Source: Fimbriiglobus sp.
GTDB lineage: Bacteria > Planctomycetota > Planctomycetia > Gemmatales > Gemmataceae
Direction: 5' to 3'
Assembly: GCA_022841795.1 (NCBI GenBank)
Contig: JALHQU010000003.1
Coordinates: forward strand, 5,481 to 69,480
Length of the DNA stretch: 64,000 bases
Shown one piece after another: positions 1 to 8,220 of the stretch. Under the pieces are notes generated by a model. That model ran no database searches. It was given only the letters and a program-made list of their open reading frames with translations, and had not been told where the DNA came from. The position numbers and the translations under genes are program-made. Positions within the stretch are counted from its first letter, which is position 1. Every line of letters begins with the position of its first letter.

Positions 1-83
1 GGGTTGTTTGGGTGGGGGCCCCGTGTGGGGGCGGCCCGCCGACCGCCGAACGGCGGTCGGCTCACGGGTGTGGTGACGCAAAA

Positions 84-113
84 GGCCGGCGGCTCGTGCC
101 GCCGGCCCTTGTT
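84..113 (-). terminator. Intrinsic terminator of the Tat-exported oxidoreductase gene
   Basis: A perfect 10-bp stem (84-93 with 98-107, GGCCGGCGGC arm) closes a TCGT loop. Read on the minus strand it is followed by a short T run (the AAAA at 80-83). It lies about 37 bp past the stop codon of the gene ending at 144. A second small dyad (38-60) lies further out. Confidence 0.6.
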
Positions 114-143
114 CTCCCGCAAAGCCGCGAGCGGCTTAGGGGG

Positions 144-1598
144 TCACGCCTTCAACTCGTACCCACTGCGGTATTGGCGGGACAGCATCTTGTTCGCGTC
201 GGCGTTGTCGAACTGGTGCTTGGCCGGGTCCCACTTCAGCTTGGTGCCCGGCCCCATCCGCAGGGCGATGGCCCCGATGTGGCACACGATCACGCTGCCG
301 CCGCCGACTGTCGGCCCGCAGATCGGCTCGGTCCGGTCCTTCACACAGTCCAGGAAGTTCTGGATGTGGTCGGTCGGCACCTTCGGGTACATCTGGGTGA
401 TCAGGTCGTCCTTCACCGGCTCGGTCAGCAGCTTGGAGTCGCTGGCCACCAGCAGCCCGCGGCCGACGAACACGGTGCCGTTCTCCCCCTGGATGAGGCA
501 GCCGTTCTCGCCCCCGTCGATGCCGTCGATGGCCTTCCCGTCCCGGTTCTTCCGCTGGGTGCCGTCCTTCGTCACCAGCCCCTTCACCGCCGTGCCGCGG
601 CCGTCCATGGCGATCACCTCGGCGCCGTTGGCGTAGGTGTACTTCACCTTGAACGACGGGTGGCAGTTGTACCCGTCCCCGCCCTTGTGCGGGGCGGCGG
701 CTTCCAGGCACTCGACGCCGGACGGCCCGCTGCCGTCCATGCCCAGGCACCACTGGGCGATGTCCAGGTGGTGCGCCCCCCAGTCGGTCATCTTGCCGCC
801 GCTGTACTCGTACCACCAGCGGAACTCGTAGTGGCAGTTCGTCTTCTTCCCGTCCTTGCTCACCCGGTACGGCACCTTCTCCGCCGGCCCCAGCCAGCGG
901 TCCCAGTTCAGCTCCTTCGGCGGTTCCACCGCCTCGATCGCCCCGCTGGTCGGGTTGCCGCCGATGCGGCACTCGATCGACTTGATCTTGCCCAGCCGCC
1001 CGCTGCGGGCGACGGTGGCCGCCAGCCGGAACATGTTCCCGTACTCGGTCCGCTGCTGGCTGCCGGTCTGCAGCACCCGCTTCGTCTCCTTCGCCACCTT
1101 CTGGATGGCCACCGCCTCGGCCACCGTCAGCGTCAGCGGCTTCTCGCAGTACACGTCCTTGCCCGCCTTCATGGCGGCGATGGCCACCAGCGCGTGCCAG
1201 TGGTCCGGGGTGGTGACGCACACCACATCCACGTCCTTCTTGCCGATCAGCTCACGGTAGTCGTCGTGCTTCGTCACCTCGTACTTGTCGTTCGTCAGCC
1301 GGGTGGCCGCCTTCTCCAGGTGCCGGCCGTCCACGTCGCACACGGCCACGTGGTGAATCTGCTGCTGGAACTTGCGGGAGTTGCCGTACACCTGGAACGC
1401 CCGGCTCTGCGGGCTGCCGATGCCCACCCAGCCGAAGTTCAGCTTGCCGTTCGCCCCGCCGGACTTGTTGTCGTCCTTCGCCTTCTCGTCGGCCGCGTGC
1501 ACGTGCTCGGCGTACCACAGGGGCAGGCCGGCGGCGGTCAGGGCGGCGAGCGAGCGGTGCATGAACCCGCGGCGGGATAGGTTTCCGCGCTCCAACAT
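144..1598 (-). CDS. Tat-exported Gfo/Idh/MocA family oxidoreductase
   Basis: Encodes 484 aa. The N-terminus carries a twin-arginine signal (SRRGF at residues 8-12, then a hydrophobic stretch to about residue 30), so the protein is predicted to be exported folded. A Rossmann segment follows (LNFGWVGIG, about 53-61), then the family's EKP motif (152-154) and the C-terminal alpha/beta domain. These NAD(P)-dependent enzymes act on sugars, inositols and related compounds; planctomycetes encode many exported paralogs, probably for polysaccharide breakdown. The substrate cannot be read from sequence. The gene stands alone, with a terminator downstream and a palindromic element upstream. Confidence 0.92.
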   Translation of the reverse strand: MLERGNLSRRGFMHRSLAALTAAGLPLWYAEHVHAADEKAKDDNKSGGANGKLNFGWVGIGSPQSRAFQVYGNSRKFQQQIHHVAVCDVDGRHLEKAATRLTNDKYEVTKHDDYRELIGKKDVDVVCVTTPDHWHALVAIAAMKAGKDVYCEKPLTLTVAEAVAIQKVAKETKRVLQTGSQQRTEYGNMFRLAATVARSGRLGKIKSIECRIGGNPTSGAIEAVEPPKELNWDRWLGPAEKVPYRVSKDGKKTNCHYEFRWWYEYSGGKMTDWGAHHLDIAQWCLGMDGSGPSGVECLEAAAPHKGGDGYNCHPSFKVKYTYANGAEVIAMDGRGTAVKGLVTKDGTQRKNRDGKAIDGIDGGENGCLIQGENGTVFVGRGLLVASDSKLLTEPVKDDLITQMYPKVPTDHIQNFLDCVKDRTEPICGPTVGGGSVIVCHIGAIALRMGPGTKLKWDPAKHQFDNADANKMLSRQYRSGYELKA

Positions 1599-1707
1599 GA
1601 TCGACCTCGTGACTCGGGGGAGGATGGGTGTCGGCGGAGGGAGGGGTCCGCGGCGGCCATCTTAGCCGGCGGGTGCGGGGAATGCGAACGGAAATGGGCG
1701 CAGAACG

Positions 1708-1823
1708 GAGCCGCGACCGCCAGGGAGCGGGGGCTGGTTGGTGTCCCGGCTTCAGCCGGTCCTCGACAGACCGCCTGAAGGCGGGACACCAGCGAAACCC
1801 CCGCTCCCTCGCGGTCGCGGCTC
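1708..1823. repeat. Composite nested inverted repeat
   Basis: Outer arms are at 1708-1733 and 1798-1823 (GAGCCGCGACCGC paired with GCGGTCGCGGCTC, then GGGAGCGGGGG paired with CCCCCGCTCCC). An inner element at 1740-1790 has closing stem GGTGTC/GACACC around two hairpins, CCGGC-TTCA-GCCGG and CCGCC-TGAA-GGCGG. The inner element recurs as the outer shell of the repeat at 49621-49793. The site lies between the oxidoreductase start and the DUF4214 gene end, with no gene in it. Confidence 0.85.
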
Positions 1824-1837
1824 ACCAAGTATTCAAC

Positions 1838-3529
1838 TCACGCCGGCAGCGGGTAGTAGATCGGGCCGGTGGACGCCGCTTCGATGGCCGCCCGCACCGT
1901 CACCGTCTCCAGCCCGGAGTACACCCACCCGTGCAGCCCGGCCGCGTCCGCCGGCCGGCCGAGGATGCTCAGGTAGTAGTTCTCGAACGTGCGGGCGCGG
2001 TACTCGATGCTCGTGAGCAGCGCCGACGCCACCGCGGTCGATCCCCCCGGCTGCGACAGCACCGTCACCCATCCGCCCTGCTCGGCCGCGCTGCCGTACC
2101 GCCCGAGCAGGGTGCTGTACATCACCTGCACATGCCGCTCGGCCGGGGTGCCGCTGCTGATCAGCGTCTGGGCGCGGTTGGCGAACTCCTGGCTGCCCAG
2201 GATGCCGCCCTGCACCTGCTCCTCCGTCGCCCCCGCCTGCAGCTGCTGCACCCACCCGCTCGCCTCCCCGCCCTGCGCGGCCCGGTTCAGGTACGTCTGG
2301 TACCAGCCGGACACCATCCGCGTGCGGGCCTCCGTCGAGCGGGCGACAGCGTTCGCCACGTTCGTCCGCCCGTTCGCCCCGCCCATCACGCTCACCCACC
2401 CGTCCAACTCGGCCGTCGTCCCGGCCCGGTTCAGCTCGCGGAGGTACAGCCCCTGCACGAACTGCTGCGGCTCGGACAGCGGCGGCGGGTAGTTCGGCAC
2501 CACGGTGAGCGGCCCGCTGCCCGTGTGCTCGGCGTCGGTGTCCTTGTTCCGCACCGTCACGCTGACGTTCGGGCCGACCGGGATGGCCCCCGAGTAGGTG
2601 TGGCTGCCGACGACGGCGAAGCCCGCCCCGTCGGCGACCACGGCCGCGTCCGTCGTGCTGCCGTCGCCCCAGTTCACCGTCGCCGTGTAGTCCGCCGCCG
2701 TCGCCAGCGGGTTGGCGTCGGTGAACGTGGCTACCCGCACGTCGTTCATCGGCAAGCCGGCGGTGGCGTACAGCGGCGGCACGCTCACCTCCACGGCGGC
2801 GTCGGCGATGGCGTCGGTGGCGGTGCGGGCGGTCAACTTGTCCCCGTCCGCGTCGGCGACGCTGACGGTCACGTCGTACTTGTCCGGCGCCCCGTAGGCG
2901 TGCGTGCCGTCCACCCGGAATTTGCCGTCGCCCAGCGCGACCACCGTGCCGGCCGACGCCTTCGACCCGTCGCCCCAGTCCACGCTGACGGTGAAGTCGT
3001 CGGCCTTGGCCGCCGTCTCGGTGGTGCGGAAGGTGGCGAGCGCGAACGTGCCGCTGACGCCCTCGGCCGGGTCGATGTCGGTGCCCACCGACACCACCGA
3101 CAGCGGGTTCGCCTTCACGTCCGCCTTGCCCGACACCTTCGCCGTGGTGCCGTCCGACGCGTCCGCCACGTTGATCACGAACGCCAGCGCGCCGGTGCCG
3201 GCCGCCGTCGGGGTGAACGCCCCGGCCGCCAACCGCACGGCGTACTCGGGCACCCCGTCCGCCCCCGGGCCGGTGGCCACCACCACCCCGGTGAGGGCGG
3301 CCCCGCCGTTGATCGCCACCGTCGCCGTCAGCCCGTCGGCCGCGGACGGCGAGTCGAACGTGGCCAGCGTCTGCTCGGTCGAGATCGCGGTGCCGACCGT
3401 GACCGCGGTGAGCGTGCCGGCGGCGGGGTTGACGATGGCCGGCACCACCCGCGCGTCGAGCCGCTCGACGGACAGCCGGGCGGCGGGCGTGGGGCTGGCG
3501 GTACGGCGGCGGGTCGGCTTGGCAGGCAT
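1838..3529 (-). CDS. DUF4214 domain surface protein with PKD/cadherin-like repeats
   Basis: Encodes 563 aa. The start is set at MPAKPTRRR because upstream codons in frame translate low-complexity intergenic repeat sequence. The N-terminus has the planctomycete-type motif VERLDARVVPA (about 21-31), seen on many large secreted proteins of this group instead of a classical signal peptide. Two PKD-like beta-sandwich repeats follow, each with a VxWGDGS core (around residues 160-330). The C-terminal ~190 residues match DUF4214 (QQFVQGLYLRELNR... and repeated LYxxxLGRxA-type segments), a domain found in S-layer-like and exported proteins. Probably secreted or surface-exposed; the ligand is unknown. 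Confidence 0.82.
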   Translation of the reverse strand: MPAKPTRRRTASPTPAARLSVERLDARVVPAIVNPAAGTLTAVTVGTAISTEQTLATFDSPSAADGLTATVAINGGAALTGVVVATGPGADGVPEYAVRLAAGAFTPTAAGTGALAFVINVADASDGTTAKVSGKADVKANPLSVVSVGTDIDPAEGVSGTFALATFRTTETAAKADDFTVSVDWGDGSKASAGTVVALGDGKFRVDGTHAYGAPDKYDVTVSVADADGDKLTARTATDAIADAAVEVSVPPLYATAGLPMNDVRVATFTDANPLATAADYTATVNWGDGSTTDAAVVADGAGFAVVGSHTYSGAIPVGPNVSVTVRNKDTDAEHTGSGPLTVVPNYPPPLSEPQQFVQGLYLRELNRAGTTAELDGWVSVMGGANGRTNVANAVARSTEARTRMVSGWYQTYLNRAAQGGEASGWVQQLQAGATEEQVQGGILGSQEFANRAQTLISSGTPAERHVQVMYSTLLGRYGSAAEQGGWVTVLSQPGGSTAVASALLTSIEYRARTFENYYLSILGRPADAAGLHGWVYSGLETVTVRAAIEAASTGPIYYPLPA

Positions 3530-3696
3530 GAAGATCTCCGGATCGCGGCGATTCGGAGGATTGATCGGACAGATCGGGCAGATTCTGAAGGGCAGTCGGC
3601 GGGTTGTCGTTTTTTCCTCAAGTCCGGCGGGAAGGGGGCGAACACCGGCAGACGGGACGGGACAGAGGCACCGGGGGAAGTGCGGGGGCGGGAGGT

Positions 3697-3752
3697 GTGG
3701 GGCAAGTTTCCAACTTGCCATGTGAAGACGGCAAGATGCAATCTTGCCCCAC
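3697..3752. repeat. Two-hairpin palindrome, copy 1 (GTGGGGCAAG type)
   Basis: The element has GTGGGGC/GCCCCAC ends and two internal hairpins, GGCAAGTT-TCC-AACTTGCC and GGCAAGAT-GCA-ATCTTGCC, separated by a 9-bp spacer. The copy at 5727-5774 is its reverse complement with a shorter spacer. It occupies the gap between the DUF4214 gene start and the end of the next gene. Confidence 0.9.
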
Positions 3753-3793
3753 TCATCCGGGCGGCTGACGCCGCCGGTTCGCCGAACGGCGAG

Positions 3794-4357
3794 TCACCGC
3801 GCCTTCACATACGTCAGCACCCGCCGGTCGATGCCTGCGACGCCCACCTCCTGCGACAACATGCCGCCGACCAGCTTGAACTCCATGTACCCTTCGCGGC
3901 CGATCTCGGGGACGATGAACCAGGCGCGGAAGCTGCCGTCCACCCCGACCGATTCGAGGCGGGTGATGGAAATATCCCGTATGACGTGCGGCACGCCGTT
4001 CCGACCGAACCGTCCCCGTTGCGGATCGACCTGCCGGAACCGGCGGTCGGCGGTGAACTCCAGATAATCCGCCGCCGGGTCGTTCTCCTCGCCGACGACC
4101 TTCCACCTGCCTTGCAACTGCGGCCACAGCGCCTCCCCGCCGACCGCCCCGAGGCCGGGTAGGCCGGGCAACCCCGGCACGCCAACCGGCCCACCCCCGC
4201 CGCCTTTCACTTTCGCCGCCCCCTGCTGGTACAGGTACACGAGCAGGAACCCCAGCCCGAACAGCAGGAGAAGACCGAACGCCAGCCCGAACACGATCAG
4301 CGCCAGCCGGTTCGACGACCGGCGGCGTTCGCGGAGGAGGTCGGAACGACGGGGCAT
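3794..4357 (-). CDS. Membrane-anchored small protein with a lipocalin-like (TIGR03066/67-type) domain
   Basis: Encodes 187 aa from MPRRSDLL; the frame is open further upstream, but that sequence looks non-coding. After a basic N-terminus a single transmembrane helix spans about residues 19-42 (ALIVFGLAFGLLLLFGLGFL). A glycine/proline-rich linker follows, then a domain beginning LQGRWKVVGEENDPAADYLEF. That pattern resembles the small 'LxGxWKVV...LEFTxDG' domains expanded in Gemmata relatives (TIGR03066/TIGR03067). This assignment is by pattern only. The C-terminal domain probably lies outside the cytoplasmic membrane. Function unknown. Confidence 0.7.
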   Translation of the reverse strand: MPRRSDLLRERRRSSNRLALIVFGLAFGLLLLFGLGFLLVYLYQQGAAKVKGGGGGPVGVPGLPGLPGLGAVGGEALWPQLQGRWKVVGEENDPAADYLEFTADRRFRQVDPQRGRFGRNGVPHVIRDISITRLESVGVDGSFRAWFIVPEIGREGYMEFKLVGGMLSQEVGVAGIDRRVLTYVKAR

Positions 4358-4618
4358 GGCGGGCGGCCTGAAATGGGTCAAACTCAATCTACCCCGCCGG
4401 GTTAGTGTGTACCAGCGCGGCTGATGCTGATGCTTCCCGTGAGTGGCCGGGTTTATCCCGGCTGTGCCGGATCGGACGCCGGAGAATCCGGAATAACGCT
4501 CACGTCTTGCCTGAATCCCTTTGACGGCATTGTTCGCCAAATCTACCATCTCCCCTAACTTCACACCGCCGGCGAACGGACGCCGTCGTACCCACCTTCA
4601 CACCGGGAGATTCGTCAG

Positions 4619-5629
4619 ATGTACGGATTGGTACTGATGGCCGCCCTCAGCACGGCGCCGGAAACGCCGTCGTTCGGCTGGGGTCGGGGGTGTACCGGGT
4701 GTTCCGGGTTCGTCTCGACTTCGTGTTACGGCACCTCGTGTTTCGGGTCGTCCTGCTACGGCTCATCGTGCGTCGGCTCATGCCACGGCGGCGGGTTGTT
4801 CTCCCGGCTGCGGGGGATGTTCGCCGGCCGTTGCCACGGGTGCTACAGCACCTGCCACGGTTGCTCCGGTTCGTGCTTCGGCAGTTCCTGCTTCGGCTCG
4901 TCGTGCTTCGGCAACTCGTGCGTCGGGTCGATGAACCCGCCGGGCGTGACCGGGCCGTTCGGCCCGCAGAGCGGGTGGGCGGCGCACGGGGTGTACTACG
5001 CCGAGCCGGGGGCCATCCCGCACGGCCACCCGGTCACCATCACCCCCGGTCCGGGGTCGGGCGGCTTCGGCGACTCGTACCTGAACTACTCCGGGTACGG
5101 CTCGCCCATCTTCAACAACCGCACCGGCACGCTCACCCGCAGCACCCACTACGGCGACCCGATCTACACCTACACGTCGTTCGGGTACGGGGTCGGGTTC
5201 GGCAGCGGGCCGGTGTACTACGGCCCGGACTTCCACCCGGCCTACGGCCCGTGCTGCGACGGCGGGCTGATGCCGGCGGTCACCCCGCCGCAGGTGCGGA
5301 TCGACAACTCCGGCACCGGCACCGAGGTGACGCGGGCCAAGCCGCAGGCCGCCCCGGCCCGGTTGACCGTCGAACTGCCGGCCGACGCCACGCTGTATGT
5401 GGATGGCGCGCTGGTCAAAGGTGAAGGGGCGAGCCGCAACTTCCACACCCCGGACCTGCCCGCCGGCCAGACGTTCTACTACGAGCTGAAGGCGGAGGTG
5501 TCGGTGGGCGGGAAGAAGATGACGGAGGCGAAGACGGTGCTGGTGAAGGCCGGCGAGGCGAGCGCCCAGTCGTTCGGCAAGCTGCTCGCCGCGGCGGGCA
5601 AGACCGGGGACGCGCTGGCGAAGAAGTGA
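4619..5629 (+). CDS. Cysteine-rich surface protein with C-terminal TIGR03000 domain
   Basis: Encodes 336 aa. Residues 20-105 contain about a dozen copies of a Cys-Gly-Ser motif (variants of SCFGSSC, SCYGSSC, TCHGC). The middle is Gly/Tyr-rich and low complexity. The last ~95 residues (ARLTVELPADATLYVDGALVKG...GQTFYYELKAEV) fit TIGR03000, a short domain typical of planctomycete proteins of unknown role. The cysteines could form disulfides or bind metal in a wall-associated protein; this is inference. The first 15 residues are only weakly hydrophobic, so export by a classical signal is uncertain. The repeats are codon-repetitive, which could favour slippage in length. Confidence 0.8.
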   Translation: MYGLVLMAALSTAPETPSFGWGRGCTGCSGFVSTSCYGTSCFGSSCYGSSCVGSCHGGGLFSRLRGMFAGRCHGCYSTCHGCSGSCFGSSCFGSSCFGNSCVGSMNPPGVTGPFGPQSGWAAHGVYYAEPGAIPHGHPVTITPGPGSGGFGDSYLNYSGYGSPIFNNRTGTLTRSTHYGDPIYTYTSFGYGVGFGSGPVYYGPDFHPAYGPCCDGGLMPAVTPPQVRIDNSGTGTEVTRAKPQAAPARLTVELPADATLYVDGALVKGEGASRNFHTPDLPAGQTFYYELKAEVSVGGKKMTEAKTVLVKAGEASAQSFGKLLAAAGKTGDALAKK

Positions 5630-5642
5630 CCCGCTGAGCGGA

Positions 5643-5695
5643 CAACACGGCAATCGCAGGGCCGCGAGGGGCAACCTTCGCGGCCCGCGTTGTTG
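5643..5695 (+). terminator. Possible hairpin terminator after the TIGR03000 gene
   Basis: A hairpin pairs GGGCCGCGAGG (59-69 of the 5600s) with CCTTCGCGGCCC (5675-5686) around GCAA, inside weaker outer pairing (CAACACGG...GCGTTGTTG). It starts 14 bp after the stop codon but lacks a U run, so it may instead be another palindrome of the repeat set. Confidence 0.35.
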
Positions 5696-5696
5696 G

Positions 5697-5812
5697 GTGA
5701 ACCCGGCCCGCCAGGGCCGTGGGTGCGTGGGGCAAGATTGCATCTTGCCACGGCAAGTTGGAAACTTGCCCCACAGGACTGCACCCCCTCCCTCGCGGTC
5801 GGGGTTCACCGA
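5697..5812. repeat. Nested palindrome, copy 2 of the GTGGGGCAAG type inside an outer element
   Basis: The inner element at 5727-5774 is the reverse complement of 3697-3752 (hairpins GGCAAGAT-TGC-ATCTTGCC and GGCAAGTT-GGA-AACTTGCC). It sits between the arms of a second, more degenerate element: GGTGAACCCGGCCCG at about 5697 and CGGTCGGGGTTCACC ending at about 5812. One arm of that outer element recurs inside the DUF1549 gene at 8613-8642. The remainder of the gap (5813-5923) shows no gene. Confidence 0.8.
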
Positions 5813-5923
5813 GAACGCCCGGCTCGTCTCTCATCGGGCCTTAGCTTGCGGTGGTGTACGAAACACGGTAGGCTTGAGCGGCATTTTAATACCCTCCCTC
5901 ATTCCCGCCGGAGGCGTTCTCCC

Positions 5924-8083
5924 ATGCCTCGGGTCAAAGCGCTCCTGGATTGCGTCGGTCTGGCCCTGTGTGAGAAGGCGCGGAAAGCCCTGTCCGGGCA
6001 GGCCCGGTTCGGCGACGCCCTGCCGGACGTGGCGAAGGCCGCCAACGACCACCTGCACAAAGAGTTCACTACCCCCGACCTGCGGGCGGCCATCCACGAC
6101 CTCGTCACCCTCGACGGTGCGGCCTACTGCGAGCGGGTGCGGAAGGGGGTGGAAGGCCTGTCGCGGGTGCAGGCGGTGCCGTTCAAGGCCGAACTGGCCG
6201 ACTACCTGAGCCACCTGCCGGCGTTCGCCCGCCGGTTCCTGATGCGGCCGTCCGACCCGACCGGCACCACCGTGCCGGAGGCGGTCAAGTTCTTCAAGCC
6301 GGAGGAGTTGCTGCCGTTCCTGCCGCCGCACCGGCCGAAGCTGCAGATCGGGCACGAGCCGCCCGGCCTGGACACCTGGAAGCTGAAGGAGATGCTCGGG
6401 GTGGGGGAGACGGCCGAGACCTGGATCGCCGAGGACGCCACCAACCCGGACCGGCGGACGGCCATCAAGTTCGCCGTTGACCCGGAGTCCCAGACGGCCA
6501 TCCGCGAACACACCGAGCTGTTCACCGACGTGTTCAAGCTGACCGATGAGCCGGGGGTGGCGCCGCTGCTGCAGGTGTACCTGGAGACCGACCCGCCGGC
6601 CCTGGAGTCGGTGTTCGTGGCCGGGTACGACCTGGCGTCGCTCATCTGGGACTGGCGGTGGAAGTACGACGCGGCCAAACCGGAGGCGGCACTCAAGCTG
6701 ATCCGCCGGCTGTGCGACATCGTCGCCCGCGGGCACGCCCACGGGGTGATCCACCGCGACCTGAAGCCGAGCAACGTCCGCCTGCACCCGACCGACGGCG
6801 GCAAGTTCACCATGTGGGTGACCGATTTCGGGTGGGGGCAGATCTCGTCCGCCCGGTCGCTGCAACTGTCCCGGCACGGCACCGCCCGCGGGGAGCAGCA
6901 GTGGCTGGCCCTCCGCGGGGCGCACACCCCGCTGTACGCTTCCCCGCAGCAGGTGAAGAAGGAAGCCCCCGACCCGCGGGACGACGTGTACGCCCTGGGG
7001 GTGATCTGGTACCAACTGCTGCGGCGGGACCCGCACTGCGAGCCGCCGGTCGGCAACGAGTGGGTGGAGGAGATGCGGCCGCACGGCGTCACCGACTCGC
7101 AGGCCCGGCTGCTGACCGCCTGCCTGTCCACCCGCCCGGAGAAGCGGCCGCGGAACACCCGCGAACTGGCCGAGATGCTGGCCAACGTGGCGGTGGCCGA
7201 GAAGACGCCGGCGAACAACACCGACGGCTCCCGGATCATCTCGCTCCGGGACTACCAGGCGCCGCTCCAGGCGGCGCTGGCGGCCATGAAGGCGTCCGCC
7301 CCGGCGGTCGGGGCGAAGGGGCTGCCCGGGTTCGGCGGGCTGCCCCGCACGGTCATCAACGCGGTCGGCATGACGCTGGTGGCCGTCCCGCCGGGGCGGT
7401 TCCAGATGGGGTCGCCGGACGGCGAGCCGGGGCACCGCGAACACGAGGGGCCGCAGCACCCGGTGGCCGTCAGCCGGCCGTTCTACATGGGCCTGTGCCC
7501 GGTCACGCAGGGGCAGTTCGAGCGGGTGATGGGGAAGAACCCGGCGGCGTTCAGCCGCGGGCACGGCGGGTCGTCCGAGCACCCGGTGGAGATGGTGACG
7601 TGGCACGACGCCGTCGCCTTCTGCGAGGCGCTCGGCCGGCTGCCCGGCGAGCAGATGCACGGGCGGGCGTACCGCCTGCCGACCGAGGCCGAGTGGGAGT
7701 ACTGCTGCCGGGCGGGCACCACCGGCCCGTTCAGCGTGGGCGACAAGCTGACCCCGGCCGACTGCCACTTCGCGTCCGCCGCCGGGAAGGGCGGGCACAC
7801 CCGCACCGAGGCGGTGGGCAAGCACCGGGCGAACGGGTTCGGGCTGATGGACCTGCACGGGAACGTGCAGGAGTGGGTGAACGACTGGTACGACGAGTAC
7901 TACTACTTCGACAGCCCGGCGGACGACCCGCCCGGCCCGGTCCGCGGCACCCTGAAGGTGGTGCGGGGCGGGTGCTTCACCGCGTTCGCCAACGACTGCC
8001 GCAGCGCCGCCCGCCGCGGCCACGCTCCCACCAGCCCGAGCAACACCATCGGCTTCCGGGTGGTGCTGATGGTGAACGGGTGA
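5924..8083 (+). CDS. Hanks-type Ser/Thr kinase fused to a formylglycine-generating-enzyme (FGE-sulfatase) domain
   Basis: Encodes 719 aa from MPRVKALL. Residues 1-130 are an uncharacterised helical region. The kinase follows: glycine loop LGVGETAETW (about 157-166), RTAIKF lysine motif, HRDLKPSN (about 276-283), TDFGWG activation segment. From about residue 482 (GMTLVAVPPGRFQMGSPDGEPG) comes a complete SUMF1/FGE-type domain ending GNVQEWV...VVRGGCF...GFRVVL. Such fused FGE domains usually lack proven sulfatase-activating chemistry and are thought to be binding or oxidoreductase-like modules. No transmembrane segment is seen, so it is probably cytoplasmic. Output is unknown. A palindrome follows the stop immediately. 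Confidence 0.9.
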   Translation: MPRVKALLDCVGLALCEKARKALSGQARFGDALPDVAKAANDHLHKEFTTPDLRAAIHDLVTLDGAAYCERVRKGVEGLSRVQAVPFKAELADYLSHLPAFARRFLMRPSDPTGTTVPEAVKFFKPEELLPFLPPHRPKLQIGHEPPGLDTWKLKEMLGVGETAETWIAEDATNPDRRTAIKFAVDPESQTAIREHTELFTDVFKLTDEPGVAPLLQVYLETDPPALESVFVAGYDLASLIWDWRWKYDAAKPEAALKLIRRLCDIVARGHAHGVIHRDLKPSNVRLHPTDGGKFTMWVTDFGWGQISSARSLQLSRHGTARGEQQWLALRGAHTPLYASPQQVKKEAPDPRDDVYALGVIWYQLLRRDPHCEPPVGNEWVEEMRPHGVTDSQARLLTACLSTRPEKRPRNTRELAEMLANVAVAEKTPANNTDGSRIISLRDYQAPLQAALAAMKASAPAVGAKGLPGFGGLPRTVINAVGMTLVAVPPGRFQMGSPDGEPGHREHEGPQHPVAVSRPFYMGLCPVTQGQFERVMGKNPAAFSRGHGGSSEHPVEMVTWHDAVAFCEALGRLPGEQMHGRAYRLPTEAEWEYCCRAGTTGPFSVGDKLTPADCHFASAAGKGGHTRTEAVGKHRANGFGLMDLHGNVQEWVNDWYDEYYYFDSPADDPPGPVRGTLKVVRGGCFTAFANDCRSAARRGHAPTSPSNTIGFRVVLMVNG

Positions 8084-8146
8084 GGTGTGGGGCGAAGCCG
8101 CGAGCGGCTTCCGCGAGAGCCGCTCGCGGCTTCGCGCCCCACCTCA
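8082..8146. repeat. Two-hairpin palindrome at the kinase-FGE stop codon
   Basis: Outer arms GAGGTGTGGGGC and GCCCCACCTC enclose hairpins AAGCCG-CGAG-CGGCTT and AGCCG-CTCG-CGGCT. It begins within the TGA stop codon. The AAGCCGCGAGCGGCTT hairpin recurs alone at 122-137, before the first gene. It could help end transcription but has no U run. Confidence 0.85.
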
Positions 8147-8220
8147 CTCCCTTCTCATGTAATGCCCGGTTCGGGCGTGTGTTACCATTGCACGGAGTTC
8201 ACCCGCTGAAGGGGTCGGCC

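Noticed and set aside
12-1580. Very long open frames antisense to real genes (for example 12-1580, 5831-8023, 8182-10725, 27790-29337)
   Set aside because: High GC makes stop codons rare in other frames. These frames are Arg/Ala/Pro/Gly-rich with no family motifs, and each lies opposite a clearly recognisable gene.
4700-4930. CRISPR-like spacing of short repeats
   Set aside because: The repeats are in-frame Cys/Gly/Ser codons of a surface protein gene and vary in sequence and spacing. No cas genes are present.
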